Part shown: positions 45,686-55,098 of the stretch, piece after piece
How the letters are laid out: every line of letters starts with the position of its first letter
Position numbering within the stretch: position 1 is the first letter of the stretch
Source: Glaciecola sp965660625
Lineage (GTDB): Bacteria > Pseudomonadota > Gammaproteobacteria > Enterobacterales > Alteromonadaceae
Assembly (NCBI GenBank): GCA_965660625.1
Contig: CBFIAR010000015.1
Coordinates: 1 to 64,000, forward strand
Direction of reading: 5' to 3'
Length of the DNA: 64,000 nucleotides
Notes under the pieces: generated by a model
What the model saw: the letters and a program-made list of their open reading frames with translations, nothing else
Database searches by the model: none
What the model was told of the DNA's origin: nothing
Program-made: the position numbers and the translations under genes

Positions 45686-47203
45686 TTAATGTGTACCCAT
45701 ATTATGCATTTCAAGATTACTCAACTCTTCTTGAATCACTGGCGATTTAATTTTTTCGCCTCTCGACTTATCGATACTTTCAAGGTAGTCCTGATTCACA
45801 TCGCCAGTAATATAATTTCCGTCAAATACGGATGTTTCAAAGCGTGTAATTGCCGAATTTTCCTCGCGAACAGCGTCCACCAAGTCGTTAATGTCTTGAA
45901 AGATTAAGCCATCAGCTTTTATACATTCACAAATCTGTTCAATTTCACGGCCATAGGCAATTAATTCATTGGCCGACGGCATATCAATACCATACACGTT
46001 CGGGAAACGAATCTCAGGTGCAGCAGAAGCAAAATACACTTTATTTGCGCCTGATTCGCGGGCCATTTCAATAATTTGCTCTGAAGTTGTACCGCGCACA
46101 ATTGAATCATCAACCAACAAGACGTTCTTTCCCTTAAATTCAGACGAAATAGCGTTAAGTTTACGACGTACTGATTTTCTTCGCTGCGTTTGCCCAGGCA
46201 TAATAAAGGTTCGGCCAATATAGCGATTTTTAACAAAACCTTGGCGGTACGGCTTGTCTAAGGTGACCGCAATCTGCAGTGCCACATCCATCGACGTTTC
46301 AGGGATTGGAATAACAACGTCAATATCAATGTCAGCCCATTCTTTGGCAATTTTCTCACCGAGTTTACGGCCCATATTCACCCGAGATGCATAAACACTG
46401 ATACCATCAATAAATGAATCCGGACGAGCAAAGTAAACAAATTCGAAGATACATGGGTTACAGCTTGGATTTTTTGCACACTGCTTAGTAAATAATTCAC
46501 CCTTTTCATTAACATAAACCGCTTCACCTGGCGCTACATCTCTAACAAAAGTGAATCCAACTGAATCTAAAGCCACACTTTCAGAGGCAACCATATATTC
46601 TTCACCATACTCAGATTGGCGCTTACCTAGCACAAGAGGACGAATACCGAAGGGGTCTCTAAACGCAACCATACCGTTACCGATAATCGCGGCGACGACC
46701 GCATAAGCGCCTCTAATTTTAGTGTGCACAGTTTCTACCGCTGAAAAAATCTCTTCAGGTTTTACTTCAAAACCTGCTGCATTTTGTAGTGCATGAGCAA
46801 AGATATTCAACAGTAATTCAGAATCTGAGCTTGTGTTTATATGACGACGAGCAATACTAAAGACCTCGGCTTGGAGTTCATGTGCATTGGTCAAATTACC
46901 GTTATGCGCAAATGCAATACCGAATGGAGAGTTTACGTAAAAAGGCTGCGCTTCAGCAGAACTTGAAGATCCCGCTGTTGGATAACGAACGTGCCCTATC
47001 CCTACATTGCCCGTCAAGCGCTTCATGTGACGAGTGCGGAATACATCTCTCACCAAACCGTTTTCTTTGCGTAAGTGAAACATCCCATTATCAATTGTCA
47101 TGATGCCTGCAGCATCTTGGCCACGATGCTGAAGTACAGTTAACGCATCATAAATGTCTTGATTAACAGGGCCTTTACCAACAATACCAACGATACCACA
47201 CAT
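45686..47203 (-). CDS. purF: Amidophosphoribosyltransferase
   Basis: This 505-residue enzyme has the N-terminal Cys nucleophile (MCGIVGIV, processed to Cys1) of a class II glutamine amidotransferase. The phosphoribosyltransferase domain contains the PRPP loop VLLVDDSIVRGTTSEQI. It makes 5-phosphoribosylamine, the first step of purine synthesis. It is the last gene of the truA-accD-folC-dedD-cvpA-purF series and sits 10 bases after cvpA. Confidence 0.98.
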   Translation of the reverse strand: MCGIVGIVGKGPVNQDIYDALTVLQHRGQDAAGIMTIDNGMFHLRKENGLVRDVFRTRHMKRLTGNVGIGHVRYPTAGSSSSAEAQPFYVNSPFGIAFAHNGNLTNAHELQAEVFSIARRHINTSSDSELLLNIFAHALQNAAGFEVKPEEIFSAVETVHTKIRGAYAVVAAIIGNGMVAFRDPFGIRPLVLGKRQSEYGEEYMVASESVALDSVGFTFVRDVAPGEAVYVNEKGELFTKQCAKNPSCNPCIFEFVYFARPDSFIDGISVYASRVNMGRKLGEKIAKEWADIDIDVVIPIPETSMDVALQIAVTLDKPYRQGFVKNRYIGRTFIMPGQTQRRKSVRRKLNAISSEFKGKNVLLVDDSIVRGTTSEQIIEMARESGANKVYFASAAPEIRFPNVYGIDMPSANELIAYGREIEQICECIKADGLIFQDINDLVDAVREENSAITRFETSVFDGNYITGDVNQDYLESIDKSRGEKIKSPVIQEELSNLEMHNMGTH

Positions 47204-47213
47204 AAAAAACCTT

Positions 47214-47705
47214 TTATTTTGTTGGAGAGAGGAAGCTGGAACTCCCTTTCACGTATTCAAAAAACCATTCGATAATGACTGAAAACTCAGGCACCAATAT
47301 AGATTGCAGCCACCACTCGCTACCCGCAAATGGTGTAAACGTGTCCATGAAAAAAAGCAAAGCGCTAATAATAAGCACACCGCGCAATGCACCAAAGACA
47401 GCGCCCAAAGCTCTATCCGTGCCACTTAATCCGGTCGCTTTGACTAATTGAGAAAACACATAATTAATAAGCGCACCGATAATTAATGTCGACACAAACA
47501 GGATCGCAATAGCTACCCCATTTCTGAACAATTCATCAGAAATTTGAGTCAAAAATTTTGCAAGTTGAGGATAAAGTTGGCTTGAGATGATAAATGCAGA
47601 GAACCAAACAACCAAGGAGATGGCTTCTTTGACAAAGCCACGGATGACGCTGATGACGGCAGATAGTGCAATGATGCCTAAAATGGTGAAATCAAACCAA
47701 TTCAT
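47214..47705 (-). CDS. cvpA: CvpA membrane protein
   Basis: This 163-residue protein has four predicted membrane helices and opens with FDFTILGIIALSAVISVIRGFVKE, the CvpA/colicin V production start. It also has SGTDRALGAVFGALRGVLI. It is an inner-membrane protein needed for colicin V export in E. coli. Its general role is still debated. It immediately precedes purF, the conserved order. Confidence 0.94.
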   Translation of the reverse strand: MNWFDFTILGIIALSAVISVIRGFVKEAISLVVWFSAFIISSQLYPQLAKFLTQISDELFRNGVAIAILFVSTLIIGALINYVFSQLVKATGLSGTDRALGAVFGALRGVLIISALLFFMDTFTPFAGSEWWLQSILVPEFSVIIEWFFEYVKGSSSFLSPTK

Positions 47706-47877
47706 ATAAAAGATGCGTCTTAGGTTGAAGTTCTGTCATAAACCTTTTCTAAACATTGGTGCGACCAACAATATTGGCAAGCCCGACATTAATAATTGGT
47801 TCTAATTTGGCGCGCATTCTACCAGAAGGTGTGATTCAGTCCAATCATAAAATAGATAAATAGCGTGGTTTTTTAGA

Positions 47878-48540
47878 TTAGTTGGATACAACATCGAATG
47901 TGGTCACCTTACCAGTCAAACCCGTTGTCTCTTTCAGGTGAGGTAGTGCTAATTCTAATTTTTGTTTATCTAGCTCTGGCCCAACAAATACTTTTGTTAA
48001 ACGTCCAGCGCTTGTTTGTACTTTTCGACTAAATGAACGATAGCCTGCTTTTTCGAGTTTTCTAAGTAAGTCATTCACGTTTTTTTGATTACCGAAACTG
48101 CCTAATTGAACTACCCAGCCCGCGTTATCATTCGCATTATCTGGCGCGCTCTTGGCTATTGTTTGCTTGGCAAGAGAATTTTCTTGCGCTGCAGGCTCAG
48201 CGTCAGCGCTGTTGACTACGACTTCTTTGGTCGCGTTGCTTTGACTATTAATTTCGTCAGATTTATCGCTAGTCTCCTGAGCAATCTGTGCTTGCTGCAA
48301 CAGGGCATCGGCAGCTTGTTCATCAATGACGACAATTTCTCTGCGCGTCGCTTTTGCTACTGCTTCTGCAGGAAACGGATCGGGTGCAATGGCTGATAAA
48401 TTAGAATTTGAGCGCGGAAAATCCACAAAAGTTTCAGTGTTCGTTTGCTTTTTGCCGTCCAAATAATCGGGCAGAAATATAACCGTCACGGCAACCAGGA
48501 TAACCGTTCCTACAAGCCTGTTTTGTAACGCATTTGACAC
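47878..48540 (-). CDS. dedD: DedD-like SPOR-domain division protein
   Basis: This 220-residue protein has one N-terminal membrane helix (LVGTVILVAVTVIFLPDYL) and a low-complexity periplasmic linker. A C-terminal SPOR domain follows from about residue 143 (WVVQLGSFGNQKNVNDLLRKL). SPOR domains bind denuded septal peptidoglycan, so a role at the division septum is expected. GTG at 48540 has GGGGAA upstream. It lies between folC and cvpA as in enterics. Confidence 0.92.
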   Translation of the reverse strand: MSNALQNRLVGTVILVAVTVIFLPDYLDGKKQTNTETFVDFPRSNSNLSAIAPDPFPAEAVAKATRREIVVIDEQAADALLQQAQIAQETSDKSDEINSQSNATKEVVVNSADAEPAAQENSLAKQTIAKSAPDNANDNAGWVVQLGSFGNQKNVNDLLRKLEKAGYRSFSRKVQTSAGRLTKVFVGPELDKQKLELALPHLKETTGLTGKVTTFDVVSN

Positions 48541-48586
48541 TGATGTTTCCCCAACAAATTAATTCGAGTTGTTCACTTACGGTTGA

Positions 48587-49927
48587 TTATGCACTAGCAT
48601 GGTATTTGAGAACAGCCGCAACGGTCAAAAAAGATCCCATCACTAGAATAATATCATTTGCTTGGGCATTGATTAAGGCTTGTTTGAATGCCAAATCGAC
48701 TGCCTCAAACGGTTCTATTTTTGCATTCGTGTTCAGTCCGCCACTGGTTTGAAGCGCCCTAACCAGTCGTTCAGCCTTCTCTCCTCTATTAGTGGGCAGA
48801 GCCGCACAATACCAATGCGCTTTGATATCTGAAAAAACTTGTAAACTAATTTCGATGTTTTTATCTTTTAACATGCCTACCACTATGTGACAGGTATCAA
48901 AAGCATAGGTTCTAATTAAACGACTCAATTGCATTGCACTATCTTCATTGTGCGCAACATCGAGTATCACTGTGCAATACTCGTTAGCTTTTTGCTGACG
49001 TAAAATATGGTGGCGTCCTAAAACTTGTGTTTTGTCTATCAACGCCTGTAAATCAGTTGTTCTTGCCAAGAATGGAAATGCAGTTTTCACCTTATTGCTT
49101 ACTACATTATCGCTTTTCGAAAATGCAGAATGGCTTAAAGCACTTACTGCAGCCAAAGCGGTGGCAACATTCTGTTTGGGTATTTTAGCGTTTTTCGTTG
49201 AAAACTGATGGCCCTGAATACTAATGAGATCAGCGGCTTCATCAAATATAAAATCTTGGCCACGGCAAATTAGCTTTGCACCTATTTGTTGGGCATGGTC
49301 TAGCATTGATTTTTGCGGTGTTGCTTCGCCAATGATTGCTGGCTTGTTAGTGCGAAAAATGCCTGCTTTTTCAAAGGCTATTTTTTCTTTCGTATCGCCT
49401 AACCAATCTTGATGATCGAGTCCAATACTAGTGATAACAGCTATGTCTGTGTCAATAACGTTGACTGCATCTAGTCGTCCACCTAAACCCACCTCTAGTA
49501 TCACGACATCAACCTTTTGCTCTGAAAAAGCGCTCAAAGCAGCCAACGTAGCGAACTCGAAATAGGTAAGGCTTATATCGTGTTGCGCAGGGTCTTTTCG
49601 ACTCGTGTCTATTTGCTCAAAAATATCGCACAGCATTTTTTCTGAAATCAAATTCCCATCTAAACGAATCCTTTCACAAAAATTGACGAGATGGGGCGAG
49701 CTGTAGACACCGACAGTCAAACCAGCATGCAAACAAATTTGTTCAATCAGCGCACAGGTAGTCCCTTTGCCATTAGTACCACCGACAGTAACGACAAACT
49801 GCTCTGTGAAGTCAATATTCAGTCGTTTTACTAGGTCCTTAGTACGAGACAAGCCCATATCAATTTCCTTGGTATGGGCTTGTTCGATGTAAGTCAACCA
49901 ATCAGATAGACTTGAGTATTTATTCAT
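48587..49927 (-). CDS. folC: Dihydrofolate synthase / folylpolyglutamate synthase
   Basis: This 446-residue Mur-ligase-type enzyme has VTVGGTNGKGTTCALIEQI (P-loop), SSPHLVNFCERIRL, and VGLGGRLDAVNVID plus AHNEDS motifs. It joins glutamate to dihydropteroate and extends folate glutamate tails. It sits between accD and dedD; the folC start lies 13 bases after the accD stop. Confidence 0.97.
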   Translation of the reverse strand: MNKYSSLSDWLTYIEQAHTKEIDMGLSRTKDLVKRLNIDFTEQFVVTVGGTNGKGTTCALIEQICLHAGLTVGVYSSPHLVNFCERIRLDGNLISEKMLCDIFEQIDTSRKDPAQHDISLTYFEFATLAALSAFSEQKVDVVILEVGLGGRLDAVNVIDTDIAVITSIGLDHQDWLGDTKEKIAFEKAGIFRTNKPAIIGEATPQKSMLDHAQQIGAKLICRGQDFIFDEAADLISIQGHQFSTKNAKIPKQNVATALAAVSALSHSAFSKSDNVVSNKVKTAFPFLARTTDLQALIDKTQVLGRHHILRQQKANEYCTVILDVAHNEDSAMQLSRLIRTYAFDTCHIVVGMLKDKNIEISLQVFSDIKAHWYCAALPTNRGEKAERLVRALQTSGGLNTNAKIEPFEAVDLAFKQALINAQANDIILVMGSFLTVAAVLKYHASA

Positions 49928-49940
49928 GTTCGATGTTTAT

Positions 49941-50813
49941 CTACTTTAAATTAACTAAGCGTTTATCAGCATGATTATGATGTAATTTGGATAGCACAGA
50001 AAAAAGTTTATCTCTCATCAATCGACGATCGACGATCATGTCTATCGCACCTTTTTCGATTAAAAATTCGCTTCTCTGGAAACCTTCAGGTAGGGTTTCG
50101 CGCACAGTTTGTTCGATAACTCGAGGGCCAGCAAAGCCAATTAGCGCTTTTGGTTCGGCAACGTTAATATCACCAAGCATTGCTAAACTTGCAGAAACAC
50201 CACCCATCGTTGGATCAGTTAATACCGAAATATAAGGCAAGCCTTGCTTACTCATTTTCGCTAACGCAGCACTTGTTTTCGCCATTTGCATTAGTGACAA
50301 CAAGGCTTCTTGCATACGCGCACCGCCGCTTGTAGAAAAGCACACGAGAGGGGTGTTATTTTCCAAGCAAGAATTCACTGCAGCGACAAATTTTGCACCA
50401 ACAACAGACGCCATTGAACCGCCCATAAAAGCAAATTCAAAGCTCGCTACAACAACCGGCATACCGTTAAGTTTGCCTTTTACAACAACCAACGCATCTT
50501 TTTCATTCGTTGTTCTCTGCGCTGCAGTAATCCGATCTTTGTATTTTTTACTGTCCTTAAACTTGAGTATATCTTGAGGCTCAAAATCTGCTGCAATTTC
50601 TTCGCGATCTTTCGCATCTAAAAATGCATTAATTCGAGCGCGCGCTGTTATGCGCATATGGTGATCGCATTTTGGACAAACTTCTAATTGTTTTTCCAAT
50701 TCGGTTTTGTAAAGCACTGCATTACAAGAACCACACTTCGTCCAAATACCTTCGGGCACATTACTTTTAGTTGAAGACTGTGTACGTGGAAGTATTTTCT
50801 CAATCCAACTCAT
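49941..50813 (-). CDS. accD: Acetyl-CoA carboxylase carboxyltransferase subunit beta
   Basis: This 290-residue subunit has an N-terminal zinc ribbon (WTKCGSCNAVLY, CPKCDHH) and the crotonase-like carboxyltransferase domain (STSGGARMQEALLSLMQMAKT, TDPTMGGVSASLAMLGD, IGFAGPRVIEQTVR). It transfers carboxyl from biotin to acetyl-CoA with AccA for fatty acid synthesis. It follows truA on the same strand after about 198 bases. Confidence 0.98.
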   Translation of the reverse strand: MSWIEKILPRTQSSTKSNVPEGIWTKCGSCNAVLYKTELEKQLEVCPKCDHHMRITARARINAFLDAKDREEIAADFEPQDILKFKDSKKYKDRITAAQRTTNEKDALVVVKGKLNGMPVVVASFEFAFMGGSMASVVGAKFVAAVNSCLENNTPLVCFSTSGGARMQEALLSLMQMAKTSAALAKMSKQGLPYISVLTDPTMGGVSASLAMLGDINVAEPKALIGFAGPRVIEQTVRETLPEGFQRSEFLIEKGAIDMIVDRRLMRDKLFSVLSKLHHNHADKRLVNLK

Positions 50814-51011
50814 TAACCATTCCTATTTTTAATTCTTAACTAGACGCGCTCTGCTGCTCGTATCAAATCTCAGGCATTGTCACCGCCTGCGCAGTGTCCG
50901 TTATAACCGGATTTTACGACATTCTTTAGCGCTTAGCCGTGTATTAAATCATACTATTGTGGAATGACGAAAGTAAAACTGGTCTAAGAAGTACTTAAGT
51001 CGTCACTATAG

Positions 51012-51791
51012 CTATAAAAATATGGGACCAAATAAGCTTGTTGGCATATCAAACTCTTGTGGATAAATGACATTAACTAGGTATAGACCATTTGGTCTAG
51101 CAGTGGTTCCAGCTGCTTTACGATCTTTTGCATCCAACGTATCTTTCATCCAAGAAACGGGTTCCTCATGTGTGCCTACTCTCACCAATGAGCCAACAAT
51201 ATTTCGCACCATATGATGTAAAAACGCATTTGCCGCGACTTCAACAATAACGTAATCGCCCTTGCGGATCACCGAAATTTCTTCCATACGGCGCACTGGC
51301 GACTTCGATTGGCAATTAGCTGCACGAAATGAAGTGAAGTCGTTATCGCCAACCAAACACTGCGCTGCTTCATGCATTTTAGTCACATCTAAAGGATAGT
51401 AAATGTGCGTAATACCCGCATGTAATATAGCTGTGCGCAAGGGATGGTTATAAATAATATATCGGTAACGCCTAGACCTCGCAGAAAATCGAGCATGAAA
51501 CGAGTCTGTCGTAACCTTCGCCCACTTTACAGCGATATCCTTTGGCAAGTGCGTACAAACGCCTCGCGTCCAAGCTTTGATCGGTCGGTTAACCTGCGTA
51601 TCAAAATGAACAACCTGATAGGTTGCATGCACACCAGCATCAGTCCGTCCTGCACAAGTAACAACAACAGGTTCCAAGGCTATCTTCTCTAACGCTTTTT
51701 CAAGACATTCTTGCACACTGATAAAACTATTTTGACGCTGCCATCCATAATAATTGGAACCGTCATATTCTATGCCTAAAGCTATTCGCAT
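51012..51791 (-). CDS. truA: tRNA pseudouridine(38-40) synthase
   Basis: This 259-residue enzyme starts MRIALGIEYDGSNYYGWQRQ and contains the catalytic Asp in VVTCAGRTDAGVHATYQVVHF. It modifies the anticodon arm of many tRNAs. The gene follows rluB on the same strand and heads the accD-purF series. A 198-base gap before accD makes co-transcription with accD uncertain. Confidence 0.97.
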   Translation of the reverse strand: MRIALGIEYDGSNYYGWQRQNSFISVQECLEKALEKIALEPVVVTCAGRTDAGVHATYQVVHFDTQVNRPIKAWTRGVCTHLPKDIAVKWAKVTTDSFHARFSARSRRYRYIIYNHPLRTAILHAGITHIYYPLDVTKMHEAAQCLVGDNDFTSFRAANCQSKSPVRRMEEISVIRKGDYVIVEVAANAFLHHMVRNIVGSLVRVGTHEEPVSWMKDTLDAKDRKAAGTTARPNGLYLVNVIYPQEFDMPTSLFGPIFL

Positions 51792-51815
51792 GGTAATAAA
51801 ATCGCTATCTTCAAG

Positions 51816-52715
51816 TTACTTCTTCGTTCGAGCTTGCGTCGAGTTTCTTCGGCCCTGCCCAGCTTTATTTAGTTTGTGCTTTTTAACCGAGCGACGCATT
51901 CTACTCAATCTCGTATGGTCTAGTTTTTCGTCTTTATGATTCAACATCGTTTCAGTTTCGTTGGGCAACTGCACCATTTTTCTTAATTGATTGACCTTTT
52001 CGAGGTCCAATTCAATCCAAGCACCTTGTGGTAAGCGCTTTTGCAGATCTAAGTTACCGTAACGCACGCGCATCAATCGACTAACCTGAACGCCCTGTGA
52101 CTCCCACAATCGCCTTACTTCTCGGTTTCTTCCTTCGGATAAGGTGACATTAAACCATTGGTTTTGGCTTTCATCATCAGTTGGTCGGACATGTATATGA
52201 GTAAATTTCGCCATACCGTCGTCAAGCTCAACGCCCTTTTGCAAATCTCTCAGCATGTGTGGGGTAACTTCACCAAAAATTCTAACTGCATACTCTCGTT
52301 CAATCTCGTGGCGGGGGTGCATCAAACGGTTTGCTAATTCGCCATCGTTGGTAAATAACAAAAGGCCACTGGTGTTAATATCAAGTCGACCAACCGCTAT
52401 CCAGCGGTCTGCTATTATTTTTGGCAAGCGCTCAAATACGGTTGCTCTGCCCTCTGGATCGTTGCGTGAGCAAAGTTCACCTTCTGGCTTGTTATACATC
52501 AATATGCGACACGCTGATTTTTCGCCACTGCGCGAGATTAAATGTCCGTCTATTCGAAGCTGGTCAGTTAATGTAACGCGATCGCCTAAGCTGGCTATTT
52601 GGCCATTAACCGAAACCCGTCCTTCTTGAATCCAGCGTTCCATTTCTCTTCTCGAACCAACGCCATTATTAGCAAGTGCTTTTTGTAACTTTTCTGTATC
52701 TTGACTATCCGTCAT
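51816..52715 (-). CDS. rluB: 23S rRNA pseudouridine(2605) synthase
   Basis: This 299-residue enzyme has an N-terminal S4 RNA-binding domain (EKLQKALANNGVGSRREMERWIQEGRVSVNG). The RsuA-type catalytic domain follows (MYNKPEGELCSRNDPEGRATVFERLP; VGRLDINTSGLLLFTNDG, with the catalytic Asp). The C-terminal tail is very basic (SRMRRSVKKHKLNKAGQGRR). It modifies U2605 of 23S rRNA. It lies between scpB and truA on the same strand. Confidence 0.95.
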   Translation of the reverse strand: MTDSQDTEKLQKALANNGVGSRREMERWIQEGRVSVNGQIASLGDRVTLTDQLRIDGHLISRSGEKSACRILMYNKPEGELCSRNDPEGRATVFERLPKIIADRWIAVGRLDINTSGLLLFTNDGELANRLMHPRHEIEREYAVRIFGEVTPHMLRDLQKGVELDDGMAKFTHIHVRPTDDESQNQWFNVTLSEGRNREVRRLWESQGVQVSRLMRVRYGNLDLQKRLPQGAWIELDLEKVNQLRKMVQLPNETETMLNHKDEKLDHTRLSRMRRSVKKHKLNKAGQGRRNSTQARTKK

Positions 52716-52835
52716 GTTTTTTCTTCACTTAATTTGATGTTAAATTTCATGTTGAAATTCAATAAAACGTGTAGAGCGCAATTATCTGTATCGTTCAACT
52801 TTGGTTTTCAAAAAGAACGGTAAATTCATCGCGCC

Positions 52836-53507
52836 CTACTGTAATTTTTCACTGTTTGCTTGACTACTTATCAAATGTTTATTTAGCATCTCTGTTTGAG
52901 ATTGGTCGTCAGTTATATTTGCAGTACTTATGTCAGCGGCATTCGTGTCCGCTGCAACCATCGCTTTCTCTAAGTTTTCGGTAAAATCATCCGCAGAGGG
53001 CAATTCGGCCAGTGTTGATAATGAAAAATAATCTAAAAATGTTTTTGTTGTCGCTAAAAGCGCTGGTCTGCCCGGCACTTCTTTATACCCAATCTCTTTA
53101 ATCCAGTTTCTCTCTGAGAGAGATTTGACTATGTGGCTGCTCACCGACACGCCTCTAATCTCTTCAATTTCGCCACGGGTTATTGGCTGGCGGTAAGCAA
53201 TAAGCGCCAACGTTTCCAGCATAGCGCGACTGTATTTAGGTGCGTTCTCCTGCCAAAGCTTGCTTAACATTACGCCCAGAACTTCATTAGACTGAAAACG
53301 ATATCCACTTGCTACTTTCACTAGCTGTATGCCGCGAGACGCATAATCTAGCTCGAGCTCTGAGAGTACTTTCTTGATTTGCACCTTAGACACAGTGAAA
53401 TCACTTAAAAATGTTGCTCTCATGACATCGATGCTAAGAGGCTCGTCGGCAACAAAAATACCCGCTTCAATTAGTTGCTTTAACTGAGTGTCGTTAATTT
53501 TTTGCAT
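52836..53507 (-). CDS. scpB: Segregation and condensation protein B
   Basis: This 223-residue protein has two winged-helix domains: LIEAGIFVADEPLSIDVMRATF, and MLETLALIAYRQPITRGEIEEIRGVSVSSHIVKSLSERNWIKEIGYKEVPGRPALLATT, the ScpB core. The last ~40 residues are acidic and low in complexity. ScpB dimers bridge ScpA to the SMC ATPase in condensin. scpA is next on the same strand, about 115 bases away. Confidence 0.93.
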   Translation of the reverse strand: MQKINDTQLKQLIEAGIFVADEPLSIDVMRATFLSDFTVSKVQIKKVLSELELDYASRGIQLVKVASGYRFQSNEVLGVMLSKLWQENAPKYSRAMLETLALIAYRQPITRGEIEEIRGVSVSSHIVKSLSERNWIKEIGYKEVPGRPALLATTKTFLDYFSLSTLAELPSADDFTENLEKAMVAADTNAADISTANITDDQSQTEMLNKHLISSQANSEKLQ

Positions 53508-53623
53508 CGGCGATATTTTACCCTATTTTAGCTTAGGCGACTGCGTTAATTCAGGGCACTCACTCATTTTCGTAAATATCGTGCCATAGTATTGTAAGCG
53601 CCAACCTTCAGATTTTGCGAAGT

Positions 53624-54481
53624 TTACACTTCTGTATACTCGATTTCACTTAACTTAACGTGAATATGGGTAAATGCGCCCTCTTGAGAACACAGAATCG
53701 CACCACGTTTGACCAACTCCAAAAGGGCAATAAACGTAACTATTACTCCCGCTTTACCCTCAGACAAGGACACCAGACTGGTTAGGTCTGTATAGGTTTC
53801 ATGGTTGAGTTTTTGCAAAATATAAGACATGCGTTCACGAGTAGACAGCGCTTCCTTTGCAATCTGGTGGTGCTCAAAAGCTTGTGCGCGCTGCAAAACC
53901 GACTGAAAAGCATAGGCTATTTCTTGCATAGTTACCTGCGGAAAATGTTTAATGACCTGCACGTTATCGCTAGTTTGTGCTGTCGCTTGAAAATTGTCTC
54001 GCTCCATTCTTGGAGCAGCATCCAATAGTTCAGCCGCTCTTTTAATTTGCTCATACTCTCTCAAACGCCGGACTAACTCTGCACGAGGGTCGTCTTCTTC
54101 AGGCGTGTCGTCATGCCTTGGCAGCAATAAACGCGACTTTATTTCAGCTAACGTAGCCGCCATAAGCAAGTATTCGCCTGCCAGTTCCAACTCGACTTCA
54201 GTCATTACCTCAACATATTGCATAAATTGCTTGGTAATTTGCAATACCGGCAACTCAACAATATCGAACTTTTGACGACGAATAAGATACAACAATAAAT
54301 CGAGGGGGCCTTCAAATCTCTCCAGTATTACTTCAAGTGCATCAGGAGGGATATAGAGATCTTCTGGTTTATCAACAAACGCTTCGCCATTAACAAAAGC
54401 CAATGCTAGGGAGTGCTGCTCTGTTATTTGAGCAACAGCTAGTGCAACCTTATTAATAGACTGCGTATCGTTTTGATTCAT
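53624..54481 (-). CDS. scpA: Segregation and condensation protein A
   Basis: This 285-residue kleisin has the N-terminal helix that meets the SMC neck (LERFEGPLDLLLYLIRRQKFDIVELPVLQIT) and ALAGEYLLMAATLAEIKSRLLLPR, then a C-terminal winged helix (VIVTFIALLELVKRGAILCSQ). Its start overlaps the yciO stop by four bases, so it is coupled to yciO and rnm. No SMC gene is in the window. Confidence 0.94.
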   Translation of the reverse strand: MNQNDTQSINKVALAVAQITEQHSLALAFVNGEAFVDKPEDLYIPPDALEVILERFEGPLDLLLYLIRRQKFDIVELPVLQITKQFMQYVEVMTEVELELAGEYLLMAATLAEIKSRLLLPRHDDTPEEDDPRAELVRRLREYEQIKRAAELLDAAPRMERDNFQATAQTSDNVQVIKHFPQVTMQEIAYAFQSVLQRAQAFEHHQIAKEALSTRERMSYILQKLNHETYTDLTSLVSLSEGKAGVIVTFIALLELVKRGAILCSQEGAFTHIHVKLSEIEYTEV

Positions 54482-55098
54482 TCAAAAGGCGATGGATCGC
54501 CATTTCCAACACGAATAACATCAGTTCCACCTTCTGACATATCGATGACTGTAGTGGGTTCCTCACCTAGGTAACCGCCATGAATAATTAAGCCGACTAA
54601 CTTTTCTAGCTTGTCTCTAATTTCTTCAGGATCAGTTTCAGCCATTGAAGCATTTGGTAATATTAAGGTGGTTGACATCAAAGGTTCGCCTAGTTCTTCG
54701 AGCAGAGCCAGTGCAATAGAGTTATTAGGAACCCGGATACCGATGGTCTTACGCTTTGGATTTTGCAAACGTTTTGGCACTTCTTTAGTTGCTTTGAGAA
54801 CAAAAGTATAGGGCCCTGGTGTGTTGTTCTTAATTTGCCTAAATGCCGCGTTATCGATCCTCGCGTATACAGACAGCTCAGACATGTCTCGGCACATCAG
54901 CGTAAAATTATGATCTTTGCCAATATCCCGGATGCGGCAAATTTGTTCAAGTGCTTTTTTGTTTTCCATCTGACATCCTATGGCATAACCAGAATCTGTT
55001 GGATAAACAATCACCTCGCCTGCTTTTATAATTTCACAAGCCTGTTTGATTAGCCTAACTTGCGGATTATCTGGGTGAACATAAAAAAACTGGCTCAT
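54478..55098 (-). CDS. yciO: YciO, Sua5/YrdC-fold protein
   Basis: This 206-residue YrdC-fold protein has VIVYPTDSGYAIGCQ, the RIRDIGKDHNFTLMCRD block and GPYTFVLKATKEVP, matching YciO of enterics rather than TsaC. YrdC-family proteins bind tRNA or ATP; YciO itself has been linked to threonylcarbamoyl chemistry only weakly. It overlaps the rnm stop by four bases and scpA by four bases, forming one transcript. Confidence 0.93.
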   Translation of the reverse strand: MSQFFYVHPDNPQVRLIKQACEIIKAGEVIVYPTDSGYAIGCQMENKKALEQICRIRDIGKDHNFTLMCRDMSELSVYARIDNAAFRQIKNNTPGPYTFVLKATKEVPKRLQNPKRKTIGIRVPNNSIALALLEELGEPLMSTTLILPNASMAETDPEEIRDKLEKLVGLIIHGGYLGEEPTTVIDMSEGGTDVIRVGNGDPSPFE

